The notes under the pieces were generated by a model. It searched no databases. It had not been told where the DNA came from and saw only the letters and a program-made list of their open reading frames with translations. This document shows positions 1-8,304 of a DNA stretch of 64,000 nucleotides, one piece after another; within the stretch, counting starts at the first letter, position 1, and every line of letters begins with the position of its first letter. The DNA is from JAYKJB01 sp035284745 [NCBI: Candidatus Sericytochromatia bacterium] (GTDB taxonomy: Bacteria > Cyanobacteriota > Sericytochromatia > S15B-MN24), in the NCBI GenBank assembly GCA_035284745.1, contig JAYKIL010000008.1, positions 310,001 to 374,000 of the forward strand. Reading direction: 5' to 3'. The position numbers were made by a program, and so were the translations under genes.

Positions 1-237
1 GAAGTCTGAATGATAAATTCGATCGGCCCCCTGCCTGAGCACCAGAGGCTGTTCCGTTGTTGCTTTTTTTGCGTCGTCCGGTGTTGGTTTGTTCGCGGTA
101 TCACTCTCAATAATGAGGCGCCGTTCTTGAAACCAATCAACCCGTCGTTGCTTATCGCTTACGTCTTCCTCAATGGCCGCCCAGGCTGAGATAGGAAGGC
201 TAAAAAGTACCATCGTGAAGGTCACACAACGTAACAC
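1..237 (-). CDS. Secreted protein of unknown function, N-terminal part (cut by window edge)
   Basis: This is the first 79 codons of a gene that continues past the left edge. GTG at 237 is chosen because AGGGGG lies 6 bases upstream (249-244) and an in-frame TAG at 243-241 excludes an earlier start; an ATG at 213 is the alternative. The product begins with a short basic segment and a hydrophobic core ending in SAWA before a charged region, a typical Sec signal peptide. The visible mature part is rich in Lys, Thr, Asp and Glu and matches no family I recognise. It is divergent from the GerMN gene, with a 114-bp shared upstream region. Confidence 0.6.
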   Translation of the reverse strand, partial: MLRCVTFTMVLFSLPISAWAAIEEDVSDKQRRVDWFQERRLIIESDTANKPTPDDAKKATTEQPLVLRQGADRIYHSDF

Positions 238-351
238 AGACTACCCCCTGTGCGCTCCAGTATAGCAGCAGGGCAGCGGCCCGCGACGAACGTTGTGCGC
301 GAACTCGGCGGAGGATGTTAGGATTAACTGCCTCCCTATTTCTGAGAGCTC
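238..351. other. Divergent intergenic region
   Basis: This 114-bp gap must hold the promoters of the leftward secreted-protein gene and the rightward GerMN gene. I can see the SD of the leftward gene (244-249) but no convincing -35/-10 pair. Confidence 0.4.
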
Positions 352-1299
352 ATGAGTCCTTCAATCACACGCCTATCTCTCGCTCTGTTGAGTGCCTTAC
401 TCATTGGAGGGGTTGTTTACGGCGTCTCACAAAAGCGAGCAGAGTCAACGGCGGCCTCCAGCGAACTCCCTTGTGACGTGTTCGCGGCGGATCCCCATGG
501 GATGTTTCTTGTGCGTTTTCAATCCAAACTGGAGCCAGTCGCCTCACCGGAAGATTGGGCGCAAGGGGTCTTTCAAAAATTGCAGCACGGGGTTTCTGCG
601 CCCAATTTTTCGGCAATCCCCACAGATGCCCGTCTGCTTGAGGCGGAGTATCGCAGGCCCCACTGGTTCTTGAAGATCAAGCTTAAGGAAAACCTCGGAT
701 CGAATGGTGAGCGTTTAATGGTTGGGGCACTGGTGCAAACCTTTTTGGCGGGATTCCCCGAGGCGAAAGATGTGAAAATCACGCTCCTCAATGCCCAAGA
801 CAAGCCCTTGAGCGGAGCCCATACCGACTTATCCGCACCATTGACCCGCTCAGATGTGGGCAATCAGCTGGGCAATACGAGCGAGGCGGGACCGATCAAG
901 GCGACGCTCTGGTGGCCTGCGGCAGATACGCGGGATCTGATTCCAGTGGAGGTGAGCTTGGAGGGGGCCTCGGGGATCCCGCCTCGCGATTCACTGCAGC
1001 GCCTATTGAGAGGCCCAGGGTCTGGCGGAGGGCAATTCTTGACAGCCTTGGCAGTGGGGCCGAACGACCTGCACTGGAACAGACTTGAAAAGGGAACCGT
1101 ATTTCTTGACTGGCACGGTGGACGGCCGATTCCCCAGACGGCCGCGGCCAGCATACGAGCAATTGGCTTGACCTTGACAGAATTCCCCGAGGTGCGGGCG
1201 GTGCAAATTCTTCATAACGCGGTACCTTTGCCGGAGAAGGTGGGTCAATACGACTTGGCACAACCACTTCGTCGCAAGGCTTTGACGGCTCCAATATGA
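352..1299 (+). CDS. GerMN-domain secreted protein
   Basis: The 315-residue product has a signal anchor or signal peptide (residues about 7-27) and two GerMN-type units, at roughly residues 40-145 and 180-290. The second keeps the family pattern: a substrate-like strand, then LQRLLRGPG, and a C-terminal segment with SIRAIGLTLTEFPEVRAVQI. GerMN domains are known from spore germination protein GerM and from lipoproteins of non-spore-formers; they act outside the membrane, probably on or near peptidoglycan. Its TGA overlaps the ATG of the downstream amidase (ATGA, 1296-1299), so the two are translationally coupled and probably act together on the cell wall. Nothing here indicates sporulation. Confidence 0.8.
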   Translation: MSPSITRLSLALLSALLIGGVVYGVSQKRAESTAASSELPCDVFAADPHGMFLVRFQSKLEPVASPEDWAQGVFQKLQHGVSAPNFSAIPTDARLLEAEYRRPHWFLKIKLKENLGSNGERLMVGALVQTFLAGFPEAKDVKITLLNAQDKPLSGAHTDLSAPLTRSDVGNQLGNTSEAGPIKATLWWPAADTRDLIPVEVSLEGASGIPPRDSLQRLLRGPGSGGGQFLTALAVGPNDLHWNRLEKGTVFLDWHGGRPIPQTAAASIRAIGLTLTEFPEVRAVQILHNAVPLPEKVGQYDLAQPLRRKALTAPI

Positions 1300-2939
1300 A
1301 TCTTCTCACCTCCCTGTTGTGCCTTTTATTTCTGGGAATCTTCTCGCAACCGGCGGTCGCGAGGGAAATGCGGGCAGTCAGTCATATATTCTGGGACGCC
1401 GCGGGCGATGCCTTGGTGATAGAGAGTGATGGGCGATTAAACTCCCAGGCATCACAACTGGAAAACCCGGCCCGTTACGTCATCGATTTGCCCGGCACGC
1501 GCATGAGCAAGGCCTACTTGGGCCTGCCGGGGGTTCGACGCCACGGGGTCAATCGGGTTCGCGTGGGTCATGTGAATGCCTCCACTGTCAGGGTGGTGTT
1601 TGATCTTCAACGGGCCATTCATCCTCGCGTCGAAACGACCCCTCGCCGCCTGCTGATTTATCTCGATGACATCCCGAGGGCCCCGGTGCTCTCCCTGCCG
1701 GGGGCACAAGGAGTCATCGAAGGCATCCGGCTGCAAGGGGGCACGTTCTTGGTCGCGATGTCAAGACGACGCCCTTATTGGAGCCACGTCTGGCCCTTGA
1801 GCGATGATAGAACTCGCTTAACGCTTGTGTTCCCTCAAACCATCCTGGCGCCGGGAGTCTTTGGCACCGTGATGGTCCAGTCAAATGGGGTTGAACGCAT
1901 CATCGCATCCCAACGCGGGCCAGACGCGAGAGTGGAGTTCGATTGCAACGGAACCCCCGAGTTTGAGATCGCGCCACAGGAGAACGGTTGGTTGCTGGTG
2001 GGCGGCAAGACGCCGAACGCCGCTGATGACAGCACGGCTCAGTCTTCCTCCCCCTCCCCTGATATCGTGTCTCCGTCGTCTCGCACAGCGCCGCTGACAT
2101 TAAGACAAGCCGGCGAGGATTGGATATTGACGCTCAACGCGATCGGCGATGCGCATTACACGCTGAAGCCATCGGGAGAAGATCGCCTTTATCTTGATGT
2201 TTCGGGCGCTCGGCTCACGATGCCACGCGACTCGGTATACATCGATAACGGTCTGATCGCGCGGGTGCGCTCAATACCCAACGGCACCAATAAAACTCGC
2301 CTGACCATTGACTTTGACCAACCCATCAAATTCCGTGGTCGGAAGATGACAAAGTCCGGCGCATACGAATTGACCCTGCGCCGTTCAGGGAAATCACGGG
2401 TCACCCTTGACCCTGGACACGGGGGAACCGACACCGGTACAAAAGGGCGGGCGGGGACCCAGGAAAAGGATATTACGCTGGCGGTGGCCTCTCGTCTGGC
2501 GCAAAACCTCGAAAAAAGCGGCATCAGCGTCCAAATGACTAGAATGCGTGATTTGGAAATTTTACTCCGTCCCCGGGTTGAAATGGCCAACCGTAACCAA
2601 TCCAATGTGTTTATAAGCATCCACGCCAACTCGTTCCCGAATAATTCAAACGTGAACGGAATCGAAACCTATTATTTTAATGACGCCAGCTACCCTTTGG
2701 CGCGTTCTATTCATCAGTCCCTTGTGAAATCTCTCAAAAGGCCGGATCGAGGCGTTCGCAAAAATAACTTTTACGTCGTCAATCATACGAAGATGCCGGC
2801 AGCTCTCGTTGAAATTGGCTATTTAAGCAATCCAGAGGAAGAAGCTCTTTTGAAAGATCCAACGTATCAGGAAAAAGCGGCCCAAGCTATCTACGAGGGG
2901 GTTCAGCAATACATGAACACCCAGCCAGCCATTCATTAA
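1296..2939 (+). CDS. N-acetylmuramoyl-L-alanine amidase with AMIN domains
   Basis: A 547-residue secreted hydrolase that cleaves the amide bond between MurNAc and the stem peptide. After a signal peptide (residues 1-22) there are two AMIN-like beta domains (about 28-125 and 265-360), which in this family target the enzyme to peptidoglycan at division sites. They are separated by a Ser/Pro-rich linker near 245-262. The C-terminal Amidase_3 catalytic domain (about 365-545) shows its zinc ligands: His in LDPGHGGTDTG, Glu in TQEKDITL, His in FISIHANS, and the catalytic Glu in ALVEIGYLSN. It resembles AmiC/AmiB-type amidases. The start overlaps the GerMN gene stop, and its 3' end overlaps the convergent GNAT gene by 4 bp. 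Confidence 0.92.
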   Translation: MNLLTSLLCLLFLGIFSQPAVAREMRAVSHIFWDAAGDALVIESDGRLNSQASQLENPARYVIDLPGTRMSKAYLGLPGVRRHGVNRVRVGHVNASTVRVVFDLQRAIHPRVETTPRRLLIYLDDIPRAPVLSLPGAQGVIEGIRLQGGTFLVAMSRRRPYWSHVWPLSDDRTRLTLVFPQTILAPGVFGTVMVQSNGVERIIASQRGPDARVEFDCNGTPEFEIAPQENGWLLVGGKTPNAADDSTAQSSSPSPDIVSPSSRTAPLTLRQAGEDWILTLNAIGDAHYTLKPSGEDRLYLDVSGARLTMPRDSVYIDNGLIARVRSIPNGTNKTRLTIDFDQPIKFRGRKMTKSGAYELTLRRSGKSRVTLDPGHGGTDTGTKGRAGTQEKDITLAVASRLAQNLEKSGISVQMTRMRDLEILLRPRVEMANRNQSNVFISIHANSFPNNSNVNGIETYYFNDASYPLARSIHQSLVKSLKRPDRGVRKNNFYVVNHTKMPAALVEIGYLSNPEEEALLKDPTYQEKAAQAIYEGVQQYMNTQPAIH

Positions 2940-3424
2940 CAACCTGATCGATCCGTCGCCTGCCACGTGTATTCGACCGCCTGAGGGCTAAAGCCACACG
3001 CACGATAGAGGGCGATTGCTTCCGCATTGCAGGTGTGGGTAAAAAGGCGCAACGCCGCAGGCCTATTATTCGCAACAAATCGTTGCGCCGCTTCAAGAAG
3101 CGCTCGTCCCGCCCCTTGTCGTTGAAACCCCGCCTCGACGGCGAGACAAACAATCAACCACACAGGGTCCTCCGAGACAGGATGAATCTCCGAGCGGAGC
3201 CACAACGCGCCCGCCCATGCATTGGATGCCGTTTTAGCAAACAAGAGATGACGGCGGGGCGAGTCCCATTGGTCCTCAAACAATGCATCCAACTGTTCCC
3301 GCTGCGAGATGCGCCCCAATTTATGCAGACCGGGGTGGGACGCCAAGGCAGCCCGCTCGAACATGCGTCGCAAGAAGCGTTGTTCGTCTGAACTGTTTGA
3401 ACTGGACTCTATCCGCCACGTCAT
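2936..3424 (-). CDS. GNAT-family N-acetyltransferase
   Basis: The 162-residue product has the GNAT fold signature. The acetyl-CoA pyrophosphate-binding motif A appears as WLIVCLAVEAGFQRQGAGRA (Q-R-Q-G-A-G-R) near residues 88-107, and a C-terminal motif B-like ALYRACGF lies near 140. The substrate is not predictable: RimI-like protein acetylation or small-molecule acetylation are both possible. It stands alone on the minus strand, convergent with the amidase, and starts with ATG at 3424. Confidence 0.8.
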   Translation of the reverse strand: MTWRIESSSNSSDEQRFLRRMFERAALASHPGLHKLGRISQREQLDALFEDQWDSPRRHLLFAKTASNAWAGALWLRSEIHPVSEDPVWLIVCLAVEAGFQRQGAGRALLEAAQRFVANNRPAALRLFTHTCNAEAIALYRACGFSPQAVEYTWQATDRSGC

Positions 3425-3557
3425 ATGCCAATCCAGTTTACAAAAGTTGAGTCGAGTTTAAACACCTTAAATCCGAGAACTGAAAAGTATAGAGTGCAAA
3501 CCCCTATTACCCTTCATTCTTTTCTGAGTCAGGGTGGATGTCTCGCAGAGGTAGCCG

Positions 3558-4421
3558 GTGTTCATAGATCCGCGGGTACACGAACGTTTCGTCAAGGACT
3601 TTGGGCTCAATATGCTCAACACCCTCACTTCCAAGTCATTAAGGTTGACGGCCCATCGGCGAAAAATCCACGTCTTCGACGAAAGAGGCGGGGTGATGGG
3701 CGGGCGGGCCCAGCACATCCAGACCTATAAAAACATGACCACGGGGGTATTTCATTCAAAGACCAAGAAAGTGGTGGGCGTTCGCTACCGATGCGATCCC
3801 GACGCCATTGACTTACCTGCATTGGGTGCCTTCCACACGCATCCTGCCCTTTTTGACGAAGACCCTCGCCGGGTCAGACGACGAATCGACAGGCTCCTGT
3901 GGTTATCAGATCTGGACATCGAAGCATTTCGTCAGCAACACCGCGTTTTTGGTTATCAATGGCATTTCATCGGGTGTATCGATATCGCCTGTTTTTCCTA
4001 TCGCGATTTGCAACGCGGTACACTCGCCCCCCGTTATATTTTGCGGTATCCCAATTTAGAGCGAATTATGGAAGCCTTACGCGCCGAGATCGCATATTTC
4101 GACGGGGTATTACGAAACGCCTCAAACGCATCGAGACTTTCTAACGCCGGGGACGTACGTTCAATTTTTTTCCAGGTCACTGCGCTTGCTGACACATCAA
4201 ACGAAGCGCTTGCCACCCTAGAACCCGCCCTCATCACTCAAATGAGTCGACGAGTCGCCCAAGAATGCCAATTGCAAGGCTTAACCAAAGACGACCTCCA
4301 GTATGAACTAGAGCAGCTCCTTCCGGGCGTTCCAGGACAAACAAACGACCCATTGAATCGCTCGAGGCTTCTCAAAGACGAAATCATCGCTTCATTTCAC
4401 AGGCTGGCCTCCCTTGAGTAA
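3558..4421 (+). CDS. JAMM/MPN-type metalloprotease-like protein
   Basis: The 287-residue protein starts at GTG 3558, five bases after AGAGGT. The N-terminal half resembles the JAMM (Prok-JAB) fold. A strand with Glu (DERGGVMGG, about residues 40-48) precedes GAFHTHP (about 91-97), and a later SDLD (about 117-120) supplies the Ser and Asp of the E...HxH...SxxD zinc site. The spacing between HTHP and SxxD is roughly 13 residues longer than usual, with an Arg-rich insert. JAMM enzymes remove ubiquitin-like modifiers or cut peptide bonds next to them. The C-terminal half (about 150-287) is helical and unrecognised. No E1-like gene is adjacent. Confidence 0.6.
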   Translation: MFIDPRVHERFVKDFGLNMLNTLTSKSLRLTAHRRKIHVFDERGGVMGGRAQHIQTYKNMTTGVFHSKTKKVVGVRYRCDPDAIDLPALGAFHTHPALFDEDPRRVRRRIDRLLWLSDLDIEAFRQQHRVFGYQWHFIGCIDIACFSYRDLQRGTLAPRYILRYPNLERIMEALRAEIAYFDGVLRNASNASRLSNAGDVRSIFFQVTALADTSNEALATLEPALITQMSRRVAQECQLQGLTKDDLQYELEQLLPGVPGQTNDPLNRSRLLKDEIIASFHRLASLE

Positions 4422-4578
4422 GCCCATATTAAATTTCCAACAAGTTTCGATCCCCACTGGGCAGGCTCACTCTTGGCTGCTATGATCATGACTGGCGCGT
4501 TGGTTCCGTGACTGTTGCGCCGCGTTTGCTTTTGGCGACGACAACACTCAAAAAACAACGACCTGGGATATTTTGGGG

Positions 4579-5142
4579 ATGGCCGAACCCGACCTAAAAC
4601 TCGATGTTCCGTGCCCGAGGTGTGGCACGACCAACTTGCCTATCGCAAGGCGTTGCCGTCACTGCCACCTCGACATTGGATTCTCCCAAAAAGAATTTGT
4701 CGGAAGCAACCTAATTGAGCTTGCCCGTTCCTCGGTCGTTTGTGGCGCCTGCGGAAGTACCAACCCGTTCAACGCGGAAATTTGTGGCGAGTGTGGCTCT
4801 GAGTTGACTGTATCCGAACACGTTTTCCGAGGCATACCGCTTGATGAGTTGGAAACCCCGGCACCCGCGCCGAGACGCTCCCGGCGCCGGCGGAGTCCGG
4901 GTTCATTACTCAACCTCTATCTGCGGATGGTCGGCCCCGCCCGTGTGGCGGCGCTCCTTTTTCTGCTCTATGGGGTCGTGGACACGGGAAGTTGGCTGTC
5001 TACCAGCAATAAAGACCTCGCTCCTGCCGACCCAGCGGGCCTGCGCTACACGCTCTTCGCCATCTATGAGTTGCTTCGCAATGCCTGCGTGGCGGGTGGC
5101 GTGTGGCTCTTGACGAGTTTTCAGCCCCGCACTGACAAATAA
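4579..5142 (+). CDS. Double zinc-ribbon membrane protein
   Basis: The ATG at 4579 is preceded by GGGA at 4565-4568; an in-frame TTG at 4573 is an alternative. The N-terminus carries two zinc ribbons with paired CxxC knuckles (CPRCG...CRHCH at about residues 12-32, and CGACG...CGECG at about 55-76). An Arg-rich basic stretch (RRSRRRRS, about 100) follows, then two predicted membrane segments, near 120-135 and 160-180. Such proteins are usually called zinc-ribbon domain-containing proteins; their role is unknown. It lies between the JAMM gene and the convergent uppP group. Confidence 0.65.
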   Translation: MAEPDLKLDVPCPRCGTTNLPIARRCRHCHLDIGFSQKEFVGSNLIELARSSVVCGACGSTNPFNAEICGECGSELTVSEHVFRGIPLDELETPAPAPRRSRRRRSPGSLLNLYLRMVGPARVAALLFLLYGVVDTGSWLSTSNKDLAPADPAGLRYTLFAIYELLRNACVAGGVWLLTSFQPRTDK

Positions 5143-5160
5143 AACGCTGTTCGACCCAAT

Positions 5161-5403
5161 TCAACGCGGCGGCACATCAGGGCTCCCAGCTCTCAGCGCA
5201 GAGGTGCGGTAAGAGTGACCATCGAGTAACGCCCCCCCTGACCCCACTTCATTGCCCTCGTTATCGGTGAATACGATTCCACCGCTCTTCCATTGGCGTT
5301 TGAGCGATTCTGGTAACCGCGCCACAAGCATCCATACCTCAGCCCCTTGCATAAAGGTGTGTGGTACGCCGTCCAGGTAAATTGTAATCTGGCGCAACGA
5401 CAC
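5161..5403 (-). CDS. Small protein coupled to uppP, possible beta-grasp fold
   Basis: An 80-residue protein starting at GTG 5403, separated from the uppP stop codon by a single base, so its translation is probably coupled to uppP. The sequence runs ITIYLDG, then a helix-like stretch around LVARLPESL, then IVFTDNEGNEV and LLDGHSYR. This order is reminiscent of ThiS/MoaD-type beta-grasp proteins. It does not end in the Gly-Gly that activated carriers need. I do not recognise a named family; both the fold and the functional link to UppP are inference. Confidence 0.5.
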   Translation of the reverse strand: MSLRQITIYLDGVPHTFMQGAEVWMLVARLPESLKRQWKSGGIVFTDNEGNEVGSGGALLDGHSYRTSALRAGSPDVPPR

Positions 5404-5404
5404 C

Positions 5405-6268
5405 TCACGCTGCGGTGCTCAACGAAAAACCTCGGGCAATGAGGGTCAGAATCAACACGCCAAGGCCAATTCGATAAACAACAAACACGGTCATTGTTTG
5501 ACTCGCCAAAAATCGCAGCAAGAAAGCAATGCAGAAATATCCGCTCACGGCTGCAGCCAGCGCACCCAATGCCATCCACGGGGCCAGTTCTTGTAACGCC
5601 ACATCGTCAAAGATATGACGAAGCTTGAATACCGTACTGCCAAAAATGACGGGAAACCCAAGCAAAAACGAAAAGCGAGCGGCATCCTTTCGATTCAACC
5701 CCAAAAACAAGCCCATCGTAATGGTCGCACCGCTGCGGGACACACCAGGCACAAGAGCACACGCTTGCGCGAAACCAATCAGAATAGCGTCTTTCAGCCT
5801 CAGCGAGGTCCAGTCCCGGCGTTGGCGCGTGAGCCGATCGGCAATCGCAATTAGAATTCCGACCCCAATCAAGGTCGCAGCAATGACAACCGGTGAACGC
5901 AATGTCGTTTCAATCCATTTTTCCAGAGACAAGCCCGCCACAACCGCAGGAACAGAACCCGCAATAACCAGCCAAGCCAAGGTCCCATAGGCGTCGCCCC
6001 CGGCCATTTCTTTCTGAAAAAACTGCGAAAGGCCCAGCATTCGCATCAGGCTCGACAGCCACGCCACAGCCATCCGTTTCAAGTCGGAGAAAAAGTAAAT
6101 AGTGACCGCTACCAGGGTTCCCACGTGGAGGGCCACATCAAAGGTAAGGCCGGGATCTTTCCAACCCAAAAACCAGGGCACCAAGGTAAGATGCGCAGTG
6201 CTACTGATCGGCAGAAATTCAGTGAGCCCCTGTACGACGCCTAAGGTAATGGCCTGGATAGCATCCAC
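5405..6268 (-). CDS. uppP: Undecaprenyl-diphosphatase UppP (BacA)
   Basis: A multi-pass inner-membrane enzyme that dephosphorylates undecaprenyl pyrophosphate so the lipid carrier can be reused for peptidoglycan and surface polysaccharide synthesis. Its 287 residues match the family length. The hallmark motifs are LTEFLPISSTAHL (about residues 16-28, with the catalytic Glu) and PGVSRSGATITMG (about 165-177, with the catalytic Arg/Ser). The start GTG 6268 is chosen because the family begins just before IQAITLGVVQGLTEF and AGGA lies about 7 bases upstream; a longer frame back to 6328 adds nothing family-like. A small unknown gene follows after one base. Confidence 0.95.
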   Translation of the reverse strand: MDAIQAITLGVVQGLTEFLPISSTAHLTLVPWFLGWKDPGLTFDVALHVGTLVAVTIYFFSDLKRMAVAWLSSLMRMLGLSQFFQKEMAGGDAYGTLAWLVIAGSVPAVVAGLSLEKWIETTLRSPVVIAATLIGVGILIAIADRLTRQRRDWTSLRLKDAILIGFAQACALVPGVSRSGATITMGLFLGLNRKDAARFSFLLGFPVIFGSTVFKLRHIFDDVALQELAPWMALGALAAAVSGYFCIAFLLRFLASQTMTVFVVYRIGLGVLILTLIARGFSLSTAA

Positions 6269-6302
6269 GAAGGTTCCTCGCAATTCAAACGATGGGGGTC
6301 GA

Positions 6303-8063
6303 TTACAGTGTATCTGCCCTGATGACATCCGTGAGGTAGACCGGTGTATTCAGCCCCGAATAACGATATCCGCCCACCATATAGATGTAATTATCCACCA
6401 CAGCGATCCCGGCGCCCGCGCGTTCAAGGCCCGCTGGCAAATTGGCTGCAGGAAATGCTTCGTATGTATTGGTTTCCGGGTCGATTCTTCCCGCTAACCC
6501 CACCACCCGGCTCTCAGTCACGGAGCTAGCATCTCCTCCAAAAATCCACAGTTTGCCCCCAAGTGCTGCAACCATGGGATGACTGACATTCTCGGGGTAG
6601 CCTTTAGCCACCTGTTCCCACCGGTTCCCCGCGACGTCATAACGCAAAATAGTGTTGTCGCGACGGCCCGACCGCAACACCCCCCCCACCAGGTACAACG
6701 AGTTGTTAAGCCCCACCAGGCGTGCCCCAGAACGACCCGCATTGTTTGGAATATCGGCCATCCGGGTCCAGGCCGCGCCAGAAACCTGCCCCGTCGTCTT
6801 GTTCAATGCCAAGCGGTAAAGGGTTGATTGCGTGGTCGCAACATCCGTGTCTTCATAACCGCCCGCGGCATACAAAAAACCATCGTGAATGGTCACCGCG
6901 GCGTCAACCAGGCGGGCCGGAAGATCAGGCACATTGGGGTCCAATGGATCGAGAGTCGCCTCATTCGGCTGAAACAACAAGACGTCATTGGTGGAGACAA
7001 GACCCGGCCCACTCCGAACCTCTCCCCCCACAAGGTAAAGGAGGTCTCCAAAGGCCGCCAACCCCGCCCTGCGTCTGTAGGTCACGTTGGTATCTGGAAA
7101 CTGTTTCCAGCGATTCAAGCCGGGGGTCGTCTCATTCAGATCGAGTCGAAACAACCCATCGAGGTCGCCGGGCGTGTCAGATTCCCCGAACCAAGAAAAC
7201 AGAACCGCGTTTTTCAGAGCGGCCCGCTCCGGCGTGGGCATCAGATGACCGACCAACCCGTGAAATGCGCGCCCGGGGGTTAATTGCGGAAAAGCCAACC
7301 GGACCGAAGGATTGTTTTCAGGATAGGCATTCATACCCACCCACGCAGGACTGGCGAATCGCACAGGCTTTTCGAAACTAAATTCCAGGCTTTGCCGATC
7401 ACCGGTCGCGAGACGAACTTCCATTCGAAGCGTTTGTCGCCCGAAACGCAAGGGGGTGTCATCGGCATCCTCTAAACCCTCGAAGTTCTTCACGACGTGG
7501 GGGTTCCAATTTTCAATCGTAAACTCGGGCTCCGTCCCACCCTCCTGCGTGTCAAGGGGCACGCCGTTATAAAAGACCGTTACCTCTTCCACAGCGAGAT
7601 TTGCGCCATTCGTAATGTCAACGCGTGTCACGATATTCAGGGCGTCCTGGCTGAAGTCGCTTTCCCGGGTCGGTGACAGAAAACTCAGCCGCACACCTGG
7701 GATCGGCGTGCCTGTGGGCGCAGGGGTAATCCGCAAAGGGGCGGGGGTGGGCGCGACGGGCTCCGTTGCCTCAGGTTCCGCAACCGGTTCGTCTGTCGCT
7801 GGCGTAGGGGTGGCGACCGGATCCGACTCAATCGCCCCAGAAGCGTTCTCATCCGGCGGGACAGACTCTTCTCCTGAAGGCACCGCGCTGGGAGCAACAC
7901 TCGCGGGAAGCTTGGGCCCGCCCGAAACCCCTACAGGAATCTCGTCACAACCGAAAGCCGTCAGAAAAGCAAAGGCCACGCCGAGTCGCACCCCATCACT
8001 CACAAACGGAGTAAGGCGGCGGAGAACCGCAGCACGGCAGAAAATTGGAAATTGAGGCTGCAA
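6303..8063 (-). CDS. Kelch-repeat lipoprotein (paralogue 1)
   Basis: The 586-residue product most likely starts at TTG 8063, which has an AGGAGG nine bases upstream; ATG 8099 is the alternative. The N-terminus has a basic region (Arg-Arg), a hydrophobic stretch and FLTAFGC, a lipobox-like site, so it is probably lipid-anchored. A Pro/Thr/Ala/Glu-rich linker (about 60 residues) leads to an Ig-like beta domain containing IENWNP. About five kelch blades follow, each with a paired Gly (LYLVGGEV, LYAAGGYE, LYLVGGVL, LWIFGGDA, IYMVGGYR), which would form a beta-propeller. No catalytic motif is visible; binding or adhesion is likely. It is a paralogue of the 10445-11935 gene. Confidence 0.8.
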   Translation of the reverse strand: MQPQFPIFCRAAVLRRLTPFVSDGVRLGVAFAFLTAFGCDEIPVGVSGGPKLPASVAPSAVPSGEESVPPDENASGAIESDPVATPTPATDEPVAEPEATEPVAPTPAPLRITPAPTGTPIPGVRLSFLSPTRESDFSQDALNIVTRVDITNGANLAVEEVTVFYNGVPLDTQEGGTEPEFTIENWNPHVVKNFEGLEDADDTPLRFGRQTLRMEVRLATGDRQSLEFSFEKPVRFASPAWVGMNAYPENNPSVRLAFPQLTPGRAFHGLVGHLMPTPERAALKNAVLFSWFGESDTPGDLDGLFRLDLNETTPGLNRWKQFPDTNVTYRRRAGLAAFGDLLYLVGGEVRSGPGLVSTNDVLLFQPNEATLDPLDPNVPDLPARLVDAAVTIHDGFLYAAGGYEDTDVATTQSTLYRLALNKTTGQVSGAAWTRMADIPNNAGRSGARLVGLNNSLYLVGGVLRSGRRDNTILRYDVAGNRWEQVAKGYPENVSHPMVAALGGKLWIFGGDASSVTESRVVGLAGRIDPETNTYEAFPAANLPAGLERAGAGIAVVDNYIYMVGGYRYSGLNTPVYLTDVIRADTL

Positions 8064-8304
8064 AAAGCTAACCCTCCTCGGGCGGTCGAGGTGTCTCATC
8101 TTGTATCGGACACGTATTGACCATAATATAGATTCCAGAAAATTATCACCGACAGCGCAAGCATAAAACAGTGACCCCTGCAGCATTCAGGCCGCCCGTC
8201 GTGCGCAGGATCGCAGACCCGCCAACCTGAAACAGGTAGTTTTTCTAGTGTGCCACCCTTGTTTCGTCTCCGATAAACATCGGTATACATCCAACGTGAC
8301 CGCT
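8064..8304. other. Divergent intergenic region of the surface-protein locus
   Basis: This 241-bp gap separates the leftward kelch gene from the rightward collagen-like gene. It contains the AGGAGG of the kelch gene (about 8073-8078) and must carry both promoters. I see no further gene or confident promoter. Confidence 0.4.

Noticed and set aside
352-2939. GerMN-amidase pair as a sporulation locus
   Set aside because: GerMN and Amidase_3 domains are widespread in non-spore-formers and no sporulation gene is present; the organism looks diderm.
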